Shown here in pieces: positions 36,481 to 50,700 of a DNA stretch of 64,000 bases. The DNA comes from Turritopsis dohrnii (Eukaryota; Cnidaria; Hydrozoa; Anthoathecata; Oceaniidae). Below the pieces are notes generated by a model. The model was not told the origin of the DNA, did not search any database, and saw nothing but the letters and a program-made list of their open reading frames with translations. The stretch spans positions 124,001 through 188,000 of the forward strand of contig BQMF02000015.1 in the NCBI GenBank assembly GCA_027922465.2, written 5' to 3'. The stretch's first letter is position 1. Each line of letters begins with the position of its first letter. The translations under genes and the position numbers were made by a program.

Positions 36481-38861
36481 TAGGGAGACGCATTCTTGTG
36501 GAAACAATTATTTAGAAATACGCAAGTTACGAATTATCTTGTTGTTTGATTAGTAAAAATTTTATAACGATGAGTTTTAACAAACAAAACCATATCATTG
36601 TTATACCGAAAATATGTTTATAGAAGAACAGTGACAGCTCAACTTGTACTTTTTTATGTACAAGTTTTTTATTTTTCATTGGGAATAAATAAATAGAATG
36701 AAACCATAATATCTTTTCTTTTTTTTAAAAAAAACCTCTTTCTTCAATAAACAAAGCTTTTCCAAGCTTCTTTCCAAAAGCAACAAAAGAATATATTATG
36801 TCAATGTTGATGAGCCTTTATAATAAAAAATAAGTATGTGTTTAACCAGCGTGTTTTGGGACATCGACACACAGTAAAATTTGAGCAATCGAGTTAAAAT
36901 TCTGATCAACTCGAGATTTTTTGTGGTGAACTCCTGCAAAATACGCGCGCGCGGCAGTCTATAAAGCGCCCTAACGGGCGCAATTAACATGCGGTCGCGA
37001 TCATCACCTTGGCGTCACTCGCTAAGTTCATAATTCTTGTGGTACACGAAAGTTTTTATCGGGACCAAATTATGTAATGCGCCCCAAACGTTTTATTGAA
37101 ACGCCACATTGTAACGCCACGTATTCTAGGCAAGATACACGCTATTTCATGGTAGGGATTAAGAGACACGCTACGCCCAACTTACAGAAAGTGCAAACAG
37201 TGGCGCAATTTCATACTCAAATGTAAAAAATCCATGTGAAATAGCGACAGAATTTCAAAGCTCTTTTTTTATTGATGTCCTTTATCGTCCTTTTGTACGG
37301 CGACTCTGAAAGATTTTCTGAATCTCCGTCCAAACATAGTGTCGTGGTTTATTGTCGCAATACTGACGACAGCCGCATAATCGCCGTGTAAAATGAAACT
37401 CCATATTAACTGCGGCGAAAATTCGACTGTATAAAACAAGTGTGACATATGAATTAAGTACATTAAGACTTTTTCGAAATAAAACGGCAATATTCAACAT
37501 ATATCACTTTAAACAGCCCATAAGAGTTGAATTTAATTTAGGAAAAATTTAAGTTTTATTTAGGAAAAGCTTCTTGGAACTATTAAATTTAGGACTTCGT
37601 GAAAACGCAATGACAGTGAAGTGGGAGAAGACCTTGATAGTAGCAAGCCTGCTTGGGTTATTGCTTAAAAACGTAAAAACAAAAAAACAAATACGAGCAC
37701 GGTAGTAAATTCAAGCGATATGTATGTGGCTGTCTAAAGTCATGTCCGAATTTTATATTTTCCCCGAATTTTCCCCGAATAAAAGTAATTTAATTTACGA
37801 TTATGCAGCCGTATAAAGCTGTCCTATAAATGTTGTTTAATTGTTTGAAAAAAGCAACACATTCCTTTTTTCTTAGCTGTCTTCTCTTTTCTCCGATTTT
37901 GTCCGAATTTATAAAATCTTTCGTCAAGTGAGACTTTTCACTTCCCAAATGTTGCGGTTGACTTTGCAGGGATCAATTAACGAGACAGATTTTCCAGGTT
38001 CCTCGAGAGTCCCAGTGAACGGGAATGTATTGGATACAACACGTTGATTAAACCGTGTTTTAAGTTCTCAATGTATGGCATAAACATGAAATTGTTTACA
38101 AAATAAAACCTTTTTGAAGAGATGCGTCAAAAAGTAAAAAATGTAAATAAAAAAAATTAGTCGTGAAAAAAATGCAGTTTAGTTACCAGACTGTAAAAGA
38201 AACAGTCAGAATGGAGAATGGAAAGAAAAAGGTAAAATATTATTTTTTTTATAACCTTCAACTATATTGCTACAGAAGTATGAAATCACTGCATAACTTC
38301 AGAAAGAGTTTTGTTTCGCTTAACGCATTCATTCAAATCATAAGTGTTACATATCTACCACACAGCGTGTTACATTCCTCATTAATGAATTTCAAGCTTA
38401 GTCAAATTACATAAGATTTATACCGTTCTTCAAGATGTTACAACCTCTATATACTTTCCCCATCATCTCTTGCTTGGTTCATAGCGGGTTTAAATTCGAG
38501 CCGATTCATTTAGTTCTGAAAAAACTTTATTCCGAAATTTTCACTCGTCTTGATGATTTTTAAAAGCTTACTATCCGTTACCATAGCGACCTGTATCCCC
38601 CACGGATAATCAAACGAAATTGTCGAATTCTCTGATTTCTCCTCCTCTTTGTAATGAGTTTTATTTTCTCTATTTTTATTGTGAGGAAATGTGAATTGGG
38701 TTAAATGAAATGAAAAGAAACTAGCAAAGGTCGTGTGAATGAAAACCATAAAAAAGATAAGGATAAAAACGAAGAAGGAAGATATATTGAATATTGTTCT
38801 TCAAAATAATATCACAAAAACGCTTTGTTCGGAAAATTTGACTGACATTTGTATAAAGTCT

Positions 38862-38963
38862 GTATATCCACAGTGGAAAACAATTTGTTATAGAATCACT
38901 GCAAAGGAGTACTTTTCTATGAATATGCTCTTCGTCGCAGTGACTTTTTGACGATTCAAATGC
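38862..38963 (+). repeat. Copy of the TTCGCAGTGAC-family repeat, intergenic
   Basis: ATCCACAGTGGAAAACAATTTG, then AATCACTGCAAAGGAGTAC, TTTCTATGAATATGCTCTTC and GTCGCAGTGACTTTTTGACG. Block order is the same as in the copy at 63083. Confidence 0.6.
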
Positions 38964-39032
38964 AAGAAAATAGAATAACAGAAAATCTTGACAATATTTC
39001 AATATAACGGACAGAAAAAAAAACACATCAAC

Positions 39033-39253
39033 ATTCCCAAATTTCTGTTTAAACGATGCATTGTGTCCAAGCTATCGTGTCTAACCTCGCTTTTAATATT
39101 CAGACTGTCTCTAATTATTGGAATGGGAATTGAGAGTATTAGAGACTATTATCAAGTTATAAACTAACGAAATCAACGAATCGAATGAAAACGAGGTTAT
39201 AGATGAAACTCGGAAAGAATTCACTGTTTAAACATGAATTCGGGAAAGGCCTA
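39033..39253. mobile_element. MITE, TAGACCTTTCCCGAATT family, copy 3
   Basis: The right end is AACATGAATTCGGGAAAGGCCTA and the left, more decayed, TTCCCAAATTTCTGTTTAAAC. Inner arms TAACCTCGCTTTT and AAAACGAGGTTA are also inverted. About 220 bp, like the other two copies. Confidence 0.6.
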
Positions 39254-39681
39254 TTTTGACATCTATCGACATGACCGAGGTAACAAGTTCTGAAATTAAC
39301 TATCCTTTGCAAAAACATTAAATGAACCTGACCAAAGAAGATGAGCAGAAGGAAGGTTCAACCACCCTTAAACAAATTAACAACAACGAGTAACAGATAC
39401 AAGTCCTTCATTTACAGATGCTTTTAAAAAAAATGTCAAATTCTAAATGATTTCAAATCATAATCCACAAGAAAACAGAGAAAAACCTTCTGCATGTGCT
39501 ACACATACCAGTCTTCACTAGCAGAAAAACTGAAATCAATTTGTTTCGAAAACAAGATAAAACTGCCAGCTATACATTTACAAATTCATGTTCGCAATAT
39601 TGAAAGGAAAAACACAAATAGTAACCTATTGGCTAAAACTTTTAGTAGTTCATATATGAGAATTTGTTGTGTTTATACATG

Positions 39682-40250
39682 TTACTTGTCCGACAGTTCA
39701 TCATTTGTTTTCTTCAGAAAACCGGAGCAACTAACATCGTCAGCTGCTTTTGCATGTGATTTACAGCACTTGATCATTTTCTGGATGACATCTTCACACT
39801 TCTCCTGTTGGTATTGGTTTTCTGAATAATAATAAAAAAAAAGCATGACTCACCTCAATTCCAATGACAAGACTCATTCTATACCTGTATGCAGCTTCAT
39901 GGAAGAAGGAACAATATTGCAACTACAAGCTTCTTTAGTAAGTAACCGAGAGTTTTAAGTCCTTGGGCATCCATCCGTAATGGTTGGTTCTTCTATCCGC
40001 CGACTTGCATCTAGTAGTTGACTTACCGCCAGAGATACGTATAGCATTGCTCTAACTTGCCCGAAGGCCAGTGTGCAGTCAGTAGATGGCTCCTAATGGG
40101 CTGACACGCTGCTTTTAAAGCATGAGTGATGTATTGAGATACGACATAAGGGGAAATAGAAGAAAACATAGGGAAAATAGTTCTACCTTGTAAGCAGATC
40201 TGTATTTTACACGCTTCCTTGCTGCAGTGTCCTTTTTTCCCAGATGGCAT
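39682..40250 (-). CDS. CMC4: CMC4, twin CX9C mitochondrial intermembrane-space protein
   Basis: Two minus-strand exons (40187-40250 and 39682-39821) join in phase to a 67-residue protein, the family length. The start is MPSGKKGHCSKEACKIQICL. Two Cys-x9-Cys pairs are visible: CSKEACKIQIC and CEDVIQKMIKC, the second followed by another Cys, then VSCSGF as in animal CMC4. Twin CX9C proteins are imported into the intermembrane space by the MIA40 relay and fold as a disulfide-locked helical hairpin; CMC4's exact role is poorly known. In mammals the gene shares its promoter region with MTCP1; no MTCP1-like frame is visible here. Confidence 0.93.
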
Positions 40251-41735
40251 AGAGTGTATTACTTCGAGTATCTTATTGTAATAAATAAGATTATCATAAT
40301 AACAGCAGTAAGAAATCCAGAGCGTTATGATGAAAAGTTCTCAGAGTATTCAAAGAATTGGAACTGGCAATACATTTTATGAGATAAAAGCTGAATCAAA
40401 AGGAATTCAAAAAGGGGGCATTTTCAGAGTCGATCATTTTGCATGTTTCTCAATATTTTTTCATACTGTGACGTTCAATGAAATAACATAGAAAAAAATT
40501 GCCTTTAAAAACCATCTTTACATACCTGCTAGTGTAAAATAGGAAAAAATTCCACACATATATCTGATCGTAAAACATTTTTATTTAAGAAAATAATGAT
40601 AGCTTGAACAAATCAACATAAAATCATTTATAAGAAAGTTACGATAGTGCCTTCTTAGGAATGAAAAAATTATTTATAATTATATTAACGTACGAAAAAA
40701 TATATAATCATATTACAAGCTGTAAATTAACATCATTCCTTTTTGGGAATAGAAAATCCACTGTTTTAATAGTTGATATTAGTTTACAATACTGAAAAAC
40801 AGAATGGAAGGGCTATATCAGTTAGTTGTGTTTAAAAATTGTTGCCATTGCAACCATATCTTCAGAAAGAGTATAATTTACCATAATAATACTTCCGAAA
40901 ATTGATGGTAAAAAAAACTAAACTTTTACTTCCAGACAACTTTGGCCAGATATATGTAAACAAGAATTATGAAGAGACTTCAATAACTGTAAATCTGTCT
41001 GAGAAAGACACTGTTTTTGATTTAACACCACACACAAGAATGAAAATCCAAATAAGTGCTGCATTGTACTATAGATGGTTGTGCTTATTTTTATGCTAGT
41101 GATTAGTGAGGGCGTTTGTTTCACACAAAATACAAGATGTAACAATCAAATGAAGATGCTTTTTATCCTACCATAACATTAATGGAAATAAATAAGTATT
41201 ACTCCTCAAATTGGTTCCTGAATAAAAATACTGGGGCATAGTTTAATCTATAATTACGTCTGAAGGGACTTTCTTTCAGAATGCCTTTTCTTGATATCAG
41301 GAATCTTAGTAATAGAAGAACACCGGGAGGATTGCCTTTGTATCTTCATTTGATGTGACATTGACTAATCAATTAGAATCCAATTCAACAGACCAGATAT
41401 TGTACATTAAGTAATTCAACAGACCAGATATTGTACATCAAGTTATTTTCGCTGAAATATTAACAGATGGCAACAACATACCATCAAAGAACAAAGTACA
41501 TAAAAATACAAAAACTTCAAATATTTTCTGCCAGAATACCATAAAATTTCATAAAAAGTTAATTCAACCAGCAAAAGCCATTGTCTGTCAAACAAAAGAT
41601 TTTTAATAACTTTTGACATAAGAGATGTTTTAGTTTATTTTCATGTCAAGAAAAAGACTTGGTAAGTAAAGACAAAGTAAGACAGAAGGCAATAAAACTC
41701 ATCATGTGCTCTTTGTGTCTTTCAAACTATCACGA
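40251..41735. other. Intergenic region between CMC4 and MFSD1
   Basis: 1.5 kb. It holds an RFX X-box-like palindrome (GTTGCCATTGCAAC, 40841-40854), a 31-33 bp tandem duplication (AATTCAACAGACCAGATATT..., about 41383-41441) and a probable MFSD1 polyadenylation signal (AATAAA on the minus strand near 41635). No other gene recognised. Confidence 0.5.
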
Positions 41736-44700
41736 TTACCTCAATAAATGAGGCAAGACAAACGGCGATGTCCGGTACGTATCTGGAGGTTGAAATGCCT
41801 GAAGATGTAATGAAGAATAAAATATTAATGGAGCTTTGCTCAAGAACAATAAATTATTCCTGATCTCCCTTTATCAACTTGTTCAAGAAGTATAATGACA
41901 TTATATTCTTGACAATTAAGGTACTTACAGGCCCTCCAAGTTTGGAAAAGAATCTATTCCTTAACGCAGCAGCACTTTTTGGTTGTATAGTTGGTACTGA
42001 TGTGCCTGGAGGTGGGCTGGAATAATAATCTTCCAACAGTGGTTTTCTTTCACCATGCACACTAAAATAATAAACCATATGTTTGTATACACATTGTTTT
42101 ACAAGCAACCAAGGTCAGACATTAGTAGAAATGTTGCTTAAAAAACGATCATTTTTTAGTAGTAATGTTGCTTAATTTGCTGCTAAGCATTTAATTAAAA
42201 ATATATATAATGTCCTGTCTTGAAAAACTTTGTGTACTATTTGTTTAATTAAAGTATCTAAGTAAAAAGTCTAGGATATTCAAATCAATACAGTCCACAA
42301 CCTAGTGTAACCACCTAGTGTAACAATTTTAAGAAATGTACTGCATGGCTATGCTAGTGTTGTATCATTTCAAAATTTCAAGTTGTTTAGTACATGTACA
42401 TGCTTCTGCTTCACTTTTTGAGGAAATTTATTAGTGTTGCTTAAAAGCCCATGATACACCTATCGACTATTCCATCAACCATCAAATATTCGGAATTAAA
42501 TCAAATCAGTTTGATTCGCATCTATTAAAGTTTTTTCTTCTTGAACATTTGCTTATTTTTGAGCATGATACACTATCAAGTATGTTTATATACTGAAAAG
42601 ATTTCAAACACTCCAGAATATAGTCTGTCTAGAACAATATTTTATGGAACAATCATGGCCTATAAAGTTGATGCGCGTACTCAGAAGACAAGATGAAATT
42701 CATTATAAATTTTTTGAAGTACAGGTGAACTTACTTTCCAAGTTCCTTCTTTTCAAGTTTTTTCCTCTTCCAAGAACTCATGTTCAATACCCCACCTATC
42801 CGAAAAAAAGAGAGACTATTACTACAAAACCAGGTTTTAATTGGTGGCTTTAAAACCATACCAGAGCAATGCTGAGGGAAAATACAGAAATATTTCAAAC
42901 AATGAAAACTAATTTTATTTATGCTGAAGACATCATCAGACAGTTCTCCACTTGTCTTGATATTTAACATTACTATAACATACCATTACGCAGGTCCACC
43001 ACATACAGAACGACGGCAGCGATTAATGCAACTATAAAAACAACATCGTCTGATTAGCAACTTCAAGATTGCAACTAGAATTAGAACTGAAATCTATGTG
43101 AGAAAGATACTTACTGCTCAAGCAAGCTAAGAAGAAGACTTCCAAGATTAAATATCCACGTTTATCAACAATTTTTCCAGCTACAATTGAAACAACAGCC
43201 AGACCAAGATTTTGAATTGACTGCATACTGAAATGATAGAAGATAAATGAAAAAAAAACAGAACAAAAAAAAAAAACAAACAAACAAATTAGGTTCAAAT
43301 CCTGCTTGATGCATTAGCTTTCCAATGAAAGTCAAATTGACTATAGATACACATTAGTATGAATGCAATTCCGAATAATTTCATTTTGTTGTAACCCTTG
43401 GATCAGAATTAAAGCAACAAAACAAGTATATTTTAAGATTTGTATCTAATATTTCGACTTATAACATAGTCATCATCAGAGTAATTATTCGGAATTGCAT
43501 TCATACTATACACATCAGTTCCTTATAAAATCAAGTGGAATTTCAACTCACAATCCATACGCAGTGCCCAGCTGATAATCAGGAACGATCATTGCAACTA
43601 ACGGCCACAAGGCACATGCAAGCAATGAATATCCAATACCCATTAAAATCTAAAAAGATGAGAAATTTTATAGATCTTAAATTCATGGCAGACTCATTAG
43701 AAATAGCAAAGAAAAACTAAGTGTCAGAATGTGAGGTTACAGGAGGTTCTAATGTCCTGGCCACTCCATTATATAATACACAATACAAGACAGGTCCTAA
43801 TGACAGGAGTATGAGAAGATTTCAATTGAAATGTTAGTACAGTCCTATTCAACAGTGATACAACAATAACACAACAGTAGTTCTGGTGAACTGTGATAGG
43901 CCTAAACAAGTTTAAATTTAAGAAGATACTTCTGCATACTTACCATTCCAAAATAAGGCGTGACATTAACTGTAAATGCTAATATTGAATGAGCTCCAAT
44001 TGTTAAGAAGATCGCACCAATCACTACAAACATCAAACATTATGTATAGAATTAGGTGAAATACAGTGTGAACAACACCATACATTTTATTTTAAAACCT
44101 ATCGAAAGACTTACAATTAAAAACATTAAAGCCAACTTGGTCTACAAAAAATCCTAAAACCGGTGAAGCACCAGCTGATATGAGGTACACCAAGCTGAAA
44201 TAGAAGTAAGAAAAGGAATTGAAAGCCAAACAGAAGAGAACAAAAAATAAAAATTTCACTTTATGCTAAGTGCATAATAATTCAGTTATTTTTCACGTCT
44301 TTAAATTGTTCCTGAATGTTAATTGCATTACACGTTTAGGTCAGTTTACTTTAGCTGTTGTCACTTTCTGAAACTACAGTATACAAATAACCTTGATAAA
44401 TTTTTGTTGACTAAAAGAAGAGGAGGCTTTCTTTTACCTGTTAACCACGCTTGCTTTACTTGGTTCCATTGAATATTTAGATTGGAAAAATAATCTAAAA
44501 GAAGAATTTACAGAGAAAGAAAGTTAGAACATCATATATAATCAATCCGAGAAATACTGAAAATATCAATAATGTAATCACGTACAATCCTAATCCAATA
44601 AAGGGAAAGACAGCTACGTAATACGCAACACAGATGATGAAAATCAACCAGACAGATAACGGAAAGTCTTTCACATCAGTGAGTCGGATCACTTCACCTG

Positions 44701-47700
44701 TTTTGTTGGACGAATAGAGTTAGATGGCATCTTAAACCTCATTGGTATAAAAAACAAATCAGAAAATCTGAGAATTGGATTTCAGCATACCAGTTTTAGC
44801 ATCATTTTTCTTTAAAATTCTCGCAGCCCTTTTATCAAAATACCACATGGCAAAGCCACAGAGCAGAGAGAAAACACAAAATACAAATCCTAAAATGAAA
44901 TCAGAGGGATGGAACTTCGTATTTGCTACAAACAGAAATTAAGTTAAGTGAATATATTTGTGGATAAGAAATTGTTAAAAGTTAGAAAGTTAAAAAGTTA
45001 GAAAGTTTCGAAGAGTATTTTGTGGACAAACATTTCAAAAGACACTTAGTGATATGCAATACTTTGGCAGAAAATGGGGTAGAGAGACACTGAATGGAGC
45101 ATTCACAGCAAGCAGCTTTCAATATTCAAAACTTTAAATGAAACTTTGCAAAACTTGAAATACAGAAAAAAAATAAATAAATAGGAATTCTTAATGGTAC
45201 AGCTTTTACCAGTCAATAGTGACCATCCCAAAACAACATGTCCACCAGATGGATGGTTCAACTGATGTTCTATGAACTTATACAAAGGCTTCATCACATT
45301 CATATTGACTGTACTACCCTAAAAGAAGAAGGCATTGCCTCTTACTTACATATGTCAGAAATTGCTGATTCTTTTCAGGAAATGTATTACATAAAAAATG
45401 AACCACTAATAAATTTCCACAACCAAACAAAAGATAATTTACCACTCGAGAGAAACTCAACTGCAGACCAAATACCATGTTCAGTTCAGCACCTTTGAAC
45501 CATGATACTGAATATGTGTTTTGAGCAACCGCCAAAGATTCACCACCAATACTTAAAAGAATGGAACCACATTACAAATGGAGTTCATACAAAATAAGAT
45601 TCTGAATTTTACAGCATTATAGACTTAGCTACTTCAAACCCAGTAAATGGATGACAACACAAACTCAAACTTAATACTATGAACATTGAAGTTGATGAAA
45701 CGATGTACAGGGTTGTTACAGAGCTTTGGAAAAAAAATTTCTGACTTTTGATGTATTTAGTTGTTTCTTCCTGAATATTGACCTGAAATGTGTGTATATT
45801 TTCCCTGACATTTCATGTTAAAGCATAGTTTTTCCCCTGACTGCATCTCAGCCACAAAGCCAATGTACAAAAATATCAAAAAGCACTGAGGCGTATTAAC
45901 TGAATATGGTGACTCGTGTAAAACTGCTGACACAGGGAAATACAAACTTAGTTAACCAGCTAACAAGAGAAATATTTCTGAGGCAAACTTTTTCTCCAGC
46001 AGAAAGATAGTGTTAATGGTCCAAATAATTTCCCTGACTTTTTTTAAAATTCCCTGACTTTCCCTGACATTCCCTGACCAAGGTGAAAAAGACCCTTTTC
46101 TCCCTGACTTTCTTTGATTGCAACAACCCTGTATGTAGCTGAGTTCTTTAACACCTCCAACTGGTAATGGGTCTCAAAGAAAACCCCTGCATAAGGGATT
46201 GAGAGAGAAGTAGAGAGAAATGTAAAGCATTAAAAATGTACATACCCAAATACAAATCTACCAGCTTCCATGACCCAATAACGGTTCGTCAAAGCACCTA
46301 CTGCAAAAATAACCTAAAATAAGAAATGATTAAATTCGTTGGTAACTAGTTTTTTAACAAAACATAAACAAGAAAAGTTTGATTGGCTTATATCAAAGTG
46401 TTGTTGCAGTTAAAAATGCTGCCACGCAAACGTTTCCAACTTTCATGGTTCAACATTTTTCTACCTAGCAGAGCACCAGCATAAAGATGGCTGGGAATTC
46501 TTTGAAGATAAAAAATTTTACCTGTCCAACACAAACAAATGTGCTAAATACAATAGTACCAAACCTAAAAAACAACAAGAGTCAGATGGCGCAAAATGGT
46601 AGCAGGAATTGTACTTAAAGTTATAAAAGTTACTACAAAGTTCTTTGAGGCTTGTGTTTTTTTATTATCTCACTCGTACAAAACAGGCATAAACGATAAA
46701 TATGTTAAAATGATAAGTTAGTGTAAAAAGGGTCTAATCATAAGCCACCAGAAATTAATTTATTATAGACAAAAGAATTATACATGCCTGAGCTGTATAT
46801 TTTTTATAAGAAAGCTTTTTGTAAGACCATGTGTAGAAAAAAACCATGCGCTTCGAAAAAAAAAATATGTTTTTAATTATAATTTCATGAAACCAAAAAT
46901 GAATTCCAACAAATAACTGCCTTTTTGAACTAGATCTTCGAAAGTCGAAGAAAGTCTTAATACACGTCCTTTTAAATGTTGATATGTGAAACCTTTCGAA
47001 GGCTGCGTTCCTTCATTAGAATTTACATTGCGTTATTAGCAGAGTCTTGCAGGCTCTAAATCGCAGACTTATTGCCATTTGCGGCCGGAGTAGTAGTAGG
47101 AGTAGTAGGAGTAGGAGTAGGAGTAGGAGTCCACGAGTGTTTCGCTTTCGCTGCTACCGTGATAAATAAAACGTATAATTAGACAGTGAAGACACTGAAA
47201 CCAAAATGAAAGCTCATCCCAAATTCATCAACAATCAAGAAACATTGAAGTGGTACAAGGAGTGTATACAGGCCTGGTCGTAAGAAAATTAGCAGGCGTG
47301 TGGTCATCGCACGCCTTAATTGACGATATCAGTTATGACGTGCGCTCGTGTAAATTTTTGACAGATGTGCGATCAATTTTTTCCAGTTAAGATCAACAAT
47401 CTTCATTCTGTATGATAATCAAGTCAAATTTGAAATGTGTCATATATGTAAAAATAATGAGATTTCCACGGAGAATGAATTTAATAAAATAAAACACTAA
47501 AGATTCGGTACGTAAAAACTTAGCCATAAAGATTAGTTTGACCGTAAATAAAATTTATTCAAACATTAATAAAGAGGAAAACTAAAACCTGAAAATAAAA
47601 ATTTGTATAACTCTCCATTGTTTTGGTTTGAAGTTCAAATGGTTTTTGAATTAAATTAAAGACGTTTACGTTCCATTAACTCGCCACCACCTGGCTGGCT

Positions 47701-50700
47701 ATTTTTTTAAATAAAAGATTATTTTTTCGAAACTGCAACCTTGCGCATACTTTTGTAACTTAAAAGAAAGTTAAAAAGAAAGAGATAAATAATACATAAT
47801 AAAATCGCGCACACGAAGCTCTTTCTTCATTCCACAGCGGATTTCCCTGAGTAGACTTATTTTCTACTACCAAACGAATAAAATTTGTGAGCATTGATTT
47901 TTAATTCAAAACCACTACCGTATTCCAAAGCGATCGGAGACCTCACTTCTGAAATGGTAGCAAAGTTTCGTTCCGTTACTGTAAAATTTAATCGTAACAC
48001 ATGAACAATTTTCGAAGCAAAACTTTCAACATTTTGGGACAGATTTTTGTTGACTTTTAAATAAACATTTTTTATCACACTTGTCATTACAAGCTGGGCG
48101 TGCGATTGCCACACGCGTATATAAATCTTGGCGTGTGCAGAGGCGTGCGCGTGCAATCGCACGCCTCTTACGACCAGGCCTGTGTATATAATAAATGTCT
48201 GAACACCAAATGGTCAATATGGACAGGCTCTTGTAAACATAGCCTTTATTAAACTTCAACCAGCACATACACAAATATCTTATAAATAAATATCTTTTGT
48301 TCATAACGTGATCTTTTGTGAAGATTCAATAAACGTTGCTGATCTTTATTCGTATTTTTCTTTCTTTCATGCGTCATTCGCTAATTTCTATTCAGATATT
48401 ATGTAAGCACGTTTGATCTTTGAAAAAACTTTCGCTGTTATCCTGACTTTGCCGAGCTCCAAGTCCCCTACACAGCAATCGAAGTCGATGGAATGACGTT
48501 TATTCGAACCAATGGGATCTTAGGAAAAAAACCTTGCCTCACTTTTGTCTAATATTAAGTAACAGCTGAGAAATTGATGAATAAAGCAAGACAGACCATG
48601 CATAAATACGGGCGTAAGTATATGAACAATGATTAAATGATGATTGTGAAAGATCTATTGGTTTTGATGAAAAGGTGAGGCAAGGTTTTGTTAGCGATAT
48701 GATGAGGATCACGTAGATATAACTTTCACAAGAAAAGGATGAGGCTGAGGGGACTTAGAGCTCAAATAGAGCGGGAAAAGTCGAATTCGTTCAATAATTT
48801 TTTTCTTTTTTGGAGTTTATTTTTATTAAAATTAATGTGATAGATCGATAGAGAATTTATTTAGCTTTCAGAAAATGTATACTCTTATAGGGGAAAAAAT
48901 GAAAATATCTGAGATATTTCATAAAAACTGAACATGTGTTTAGAGGTTAGAGGTTACTGAATGGTACGTTTACCATGACATCACAACCTAATGCATCCCC
49001 CAAATTCCCCCCAAAAAGGCAACAGAACCTACCAAACACACTAAGGGAGCTAAGGTGATAGAAGTTTAATAGCAAGGATTGACTCACAAATGTAAATAAG
49101 TATCATTCAACAAACATTCAAGAATAAAAGTCATGATGACTTGTCAGAGGAAACAAAAACACTGGTTGCCCCAAAACAGATCAGAAGAAAAGAGACATTA
49201 AAACACCTTGAACAGACGTCAACTGGCAAAACAAAGTCATGTCACCTTACTAACAAACTGATGTCCTCTAAGGTGACCATGTAAACAATTGTCATCATTG
49301 ACATGAATTTCTTTCTTACCTGATTCCGAACACACGATCGATTAAAAATCCACCAAAGAAACACAGGACAACATTTGGCCAAGAATACAAAGAATACAAC
49401 ATCATATAGTCGGAACTTGATACATTCATATCCTGAAAATCAAATTTTTTTAATATGAAATGTATAAAAAGCAATAATTATCAATTGTTTGTCATATTTA
49501 TTCAGAACCAAAAAATAAGAACGATTTCATTTTTATATGCTGGTGATGATCAAAAGGTTTTACTTGTAAAACATCGGAAAAGTTTGAAAAACAAAACAAC
49601 ATAAGTCTCCTACAATTGAGCAGAGTGATCAGTCATGCAATGGCTGTTGCATACACAAAATGTCACAAAAATTGGAGAATTTGCTTGTAACAATTTGTGC
49701 TTGTGACCTTTTTTGCACGCAACTTTTTGTGACTTTAATAGTCAAACAGTAACCACTAATAATTTGATAAGGGTTCACCTAGGTCAGGTGCAAATAAATG
49801 ACTTTAAATTTTTTTATTTCTGTTCAAAGTAAATGACAAGTCCAATGACATGTTTATCTTGAGTAAATTTCATTCGATATAAGAATGCATAATCATCATA
49901 ATGATCATAAGAAATAGATTAAGAAAATGCAGGCCTGGTCGTAAGAGGCGTGCGATCGCACGCGCACGCCTCCGCACACGCCAAGATTTATATACGCGTG
50001 TGGCAATCGCACGCCTGGCTTGTAATGACAAGTGTGATAACAAATGTTTATTTAAAAGTCAACAAAAATCTGTCCCAAAATGTTGAAAGTTTTGCTTCGA
50101 AAATTGTTCATGTGTTACGATTAAATTTTACAGTAACGGAACGAAACTTTGCTACCATTTCAGAAGTGAGGTCTCCGATCGCTTTGGAATACGGTAGTGG
50201 TTTTGAATTAAAAATCAATGCTCACAAATTTTATTCGTTTGGTAGTAGAAAATAAGTCTACTCAGGGAAATCCGCTGTGGAATGAAGAAAGAGCTTCGTG
50301 TGCGCGATTTTATTATGTATTATTTATCTCTTTCTTTTTAACTTTCTTTTAAGTTACAAAAGTATGCGCAAGGTTGCAGTTTCGAAAAAATAATCTTTTA
50401 TTTAAAAAAATAGCCAGCCAGGTGGTGGCGAGTTAATGGAACGTAAACGTCTTTAATTTAATTCAAAAACCATTTGAACTTCAAACCAAAACAATGGAGA
50501 GTTATACAAATTTTTATTTTCAGGTTTTAGTTTTCCTCTTTATTAATGTTTGAATAAATTTTATTTACGGTCAAACTAATCTTTATGGCTAAGTTTTTAC
50601 GTACCGAATCTTTAGTGTTTTATTTTATTAAATTCATTCTCCGTGGAAATCTCATTATTTTTACATATATGACACATTTCAAATTTGACTTGATTATCAT

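Larger units (their letters stand above)
34824..39681. other. Intergenic region with several short elements
   Basis: About 4.9 kb between the unknown gene and CMC4. It holds a hairpin element (35249), two MITEs of one family (36255, 39033), one dispersed repeat (38862) and a GC-richer patch (about 36945-37010). I recognise no gene. Confidence 0.5.

Noticed and set aside
38163..38234. A short plus-strand frame (MQFSYQTVKETVRMENGKKK) before a GTAAAA
   Set aside because: No partner exon in either direction and no recognised motif; likely chance.
39494..39829. A 111-codon plus-strand frame
   Set aside because: It is the antisense shadow of CMC4 exon 2, which is supported by the twin CX9C pattern and splice phase.
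49950..50255. A 101-codon frame repeated in both 914-bp elements
   Set aside because: It has no transposase motif and overlaps the terminal repeats; its duplication only reflects duplication of the element.
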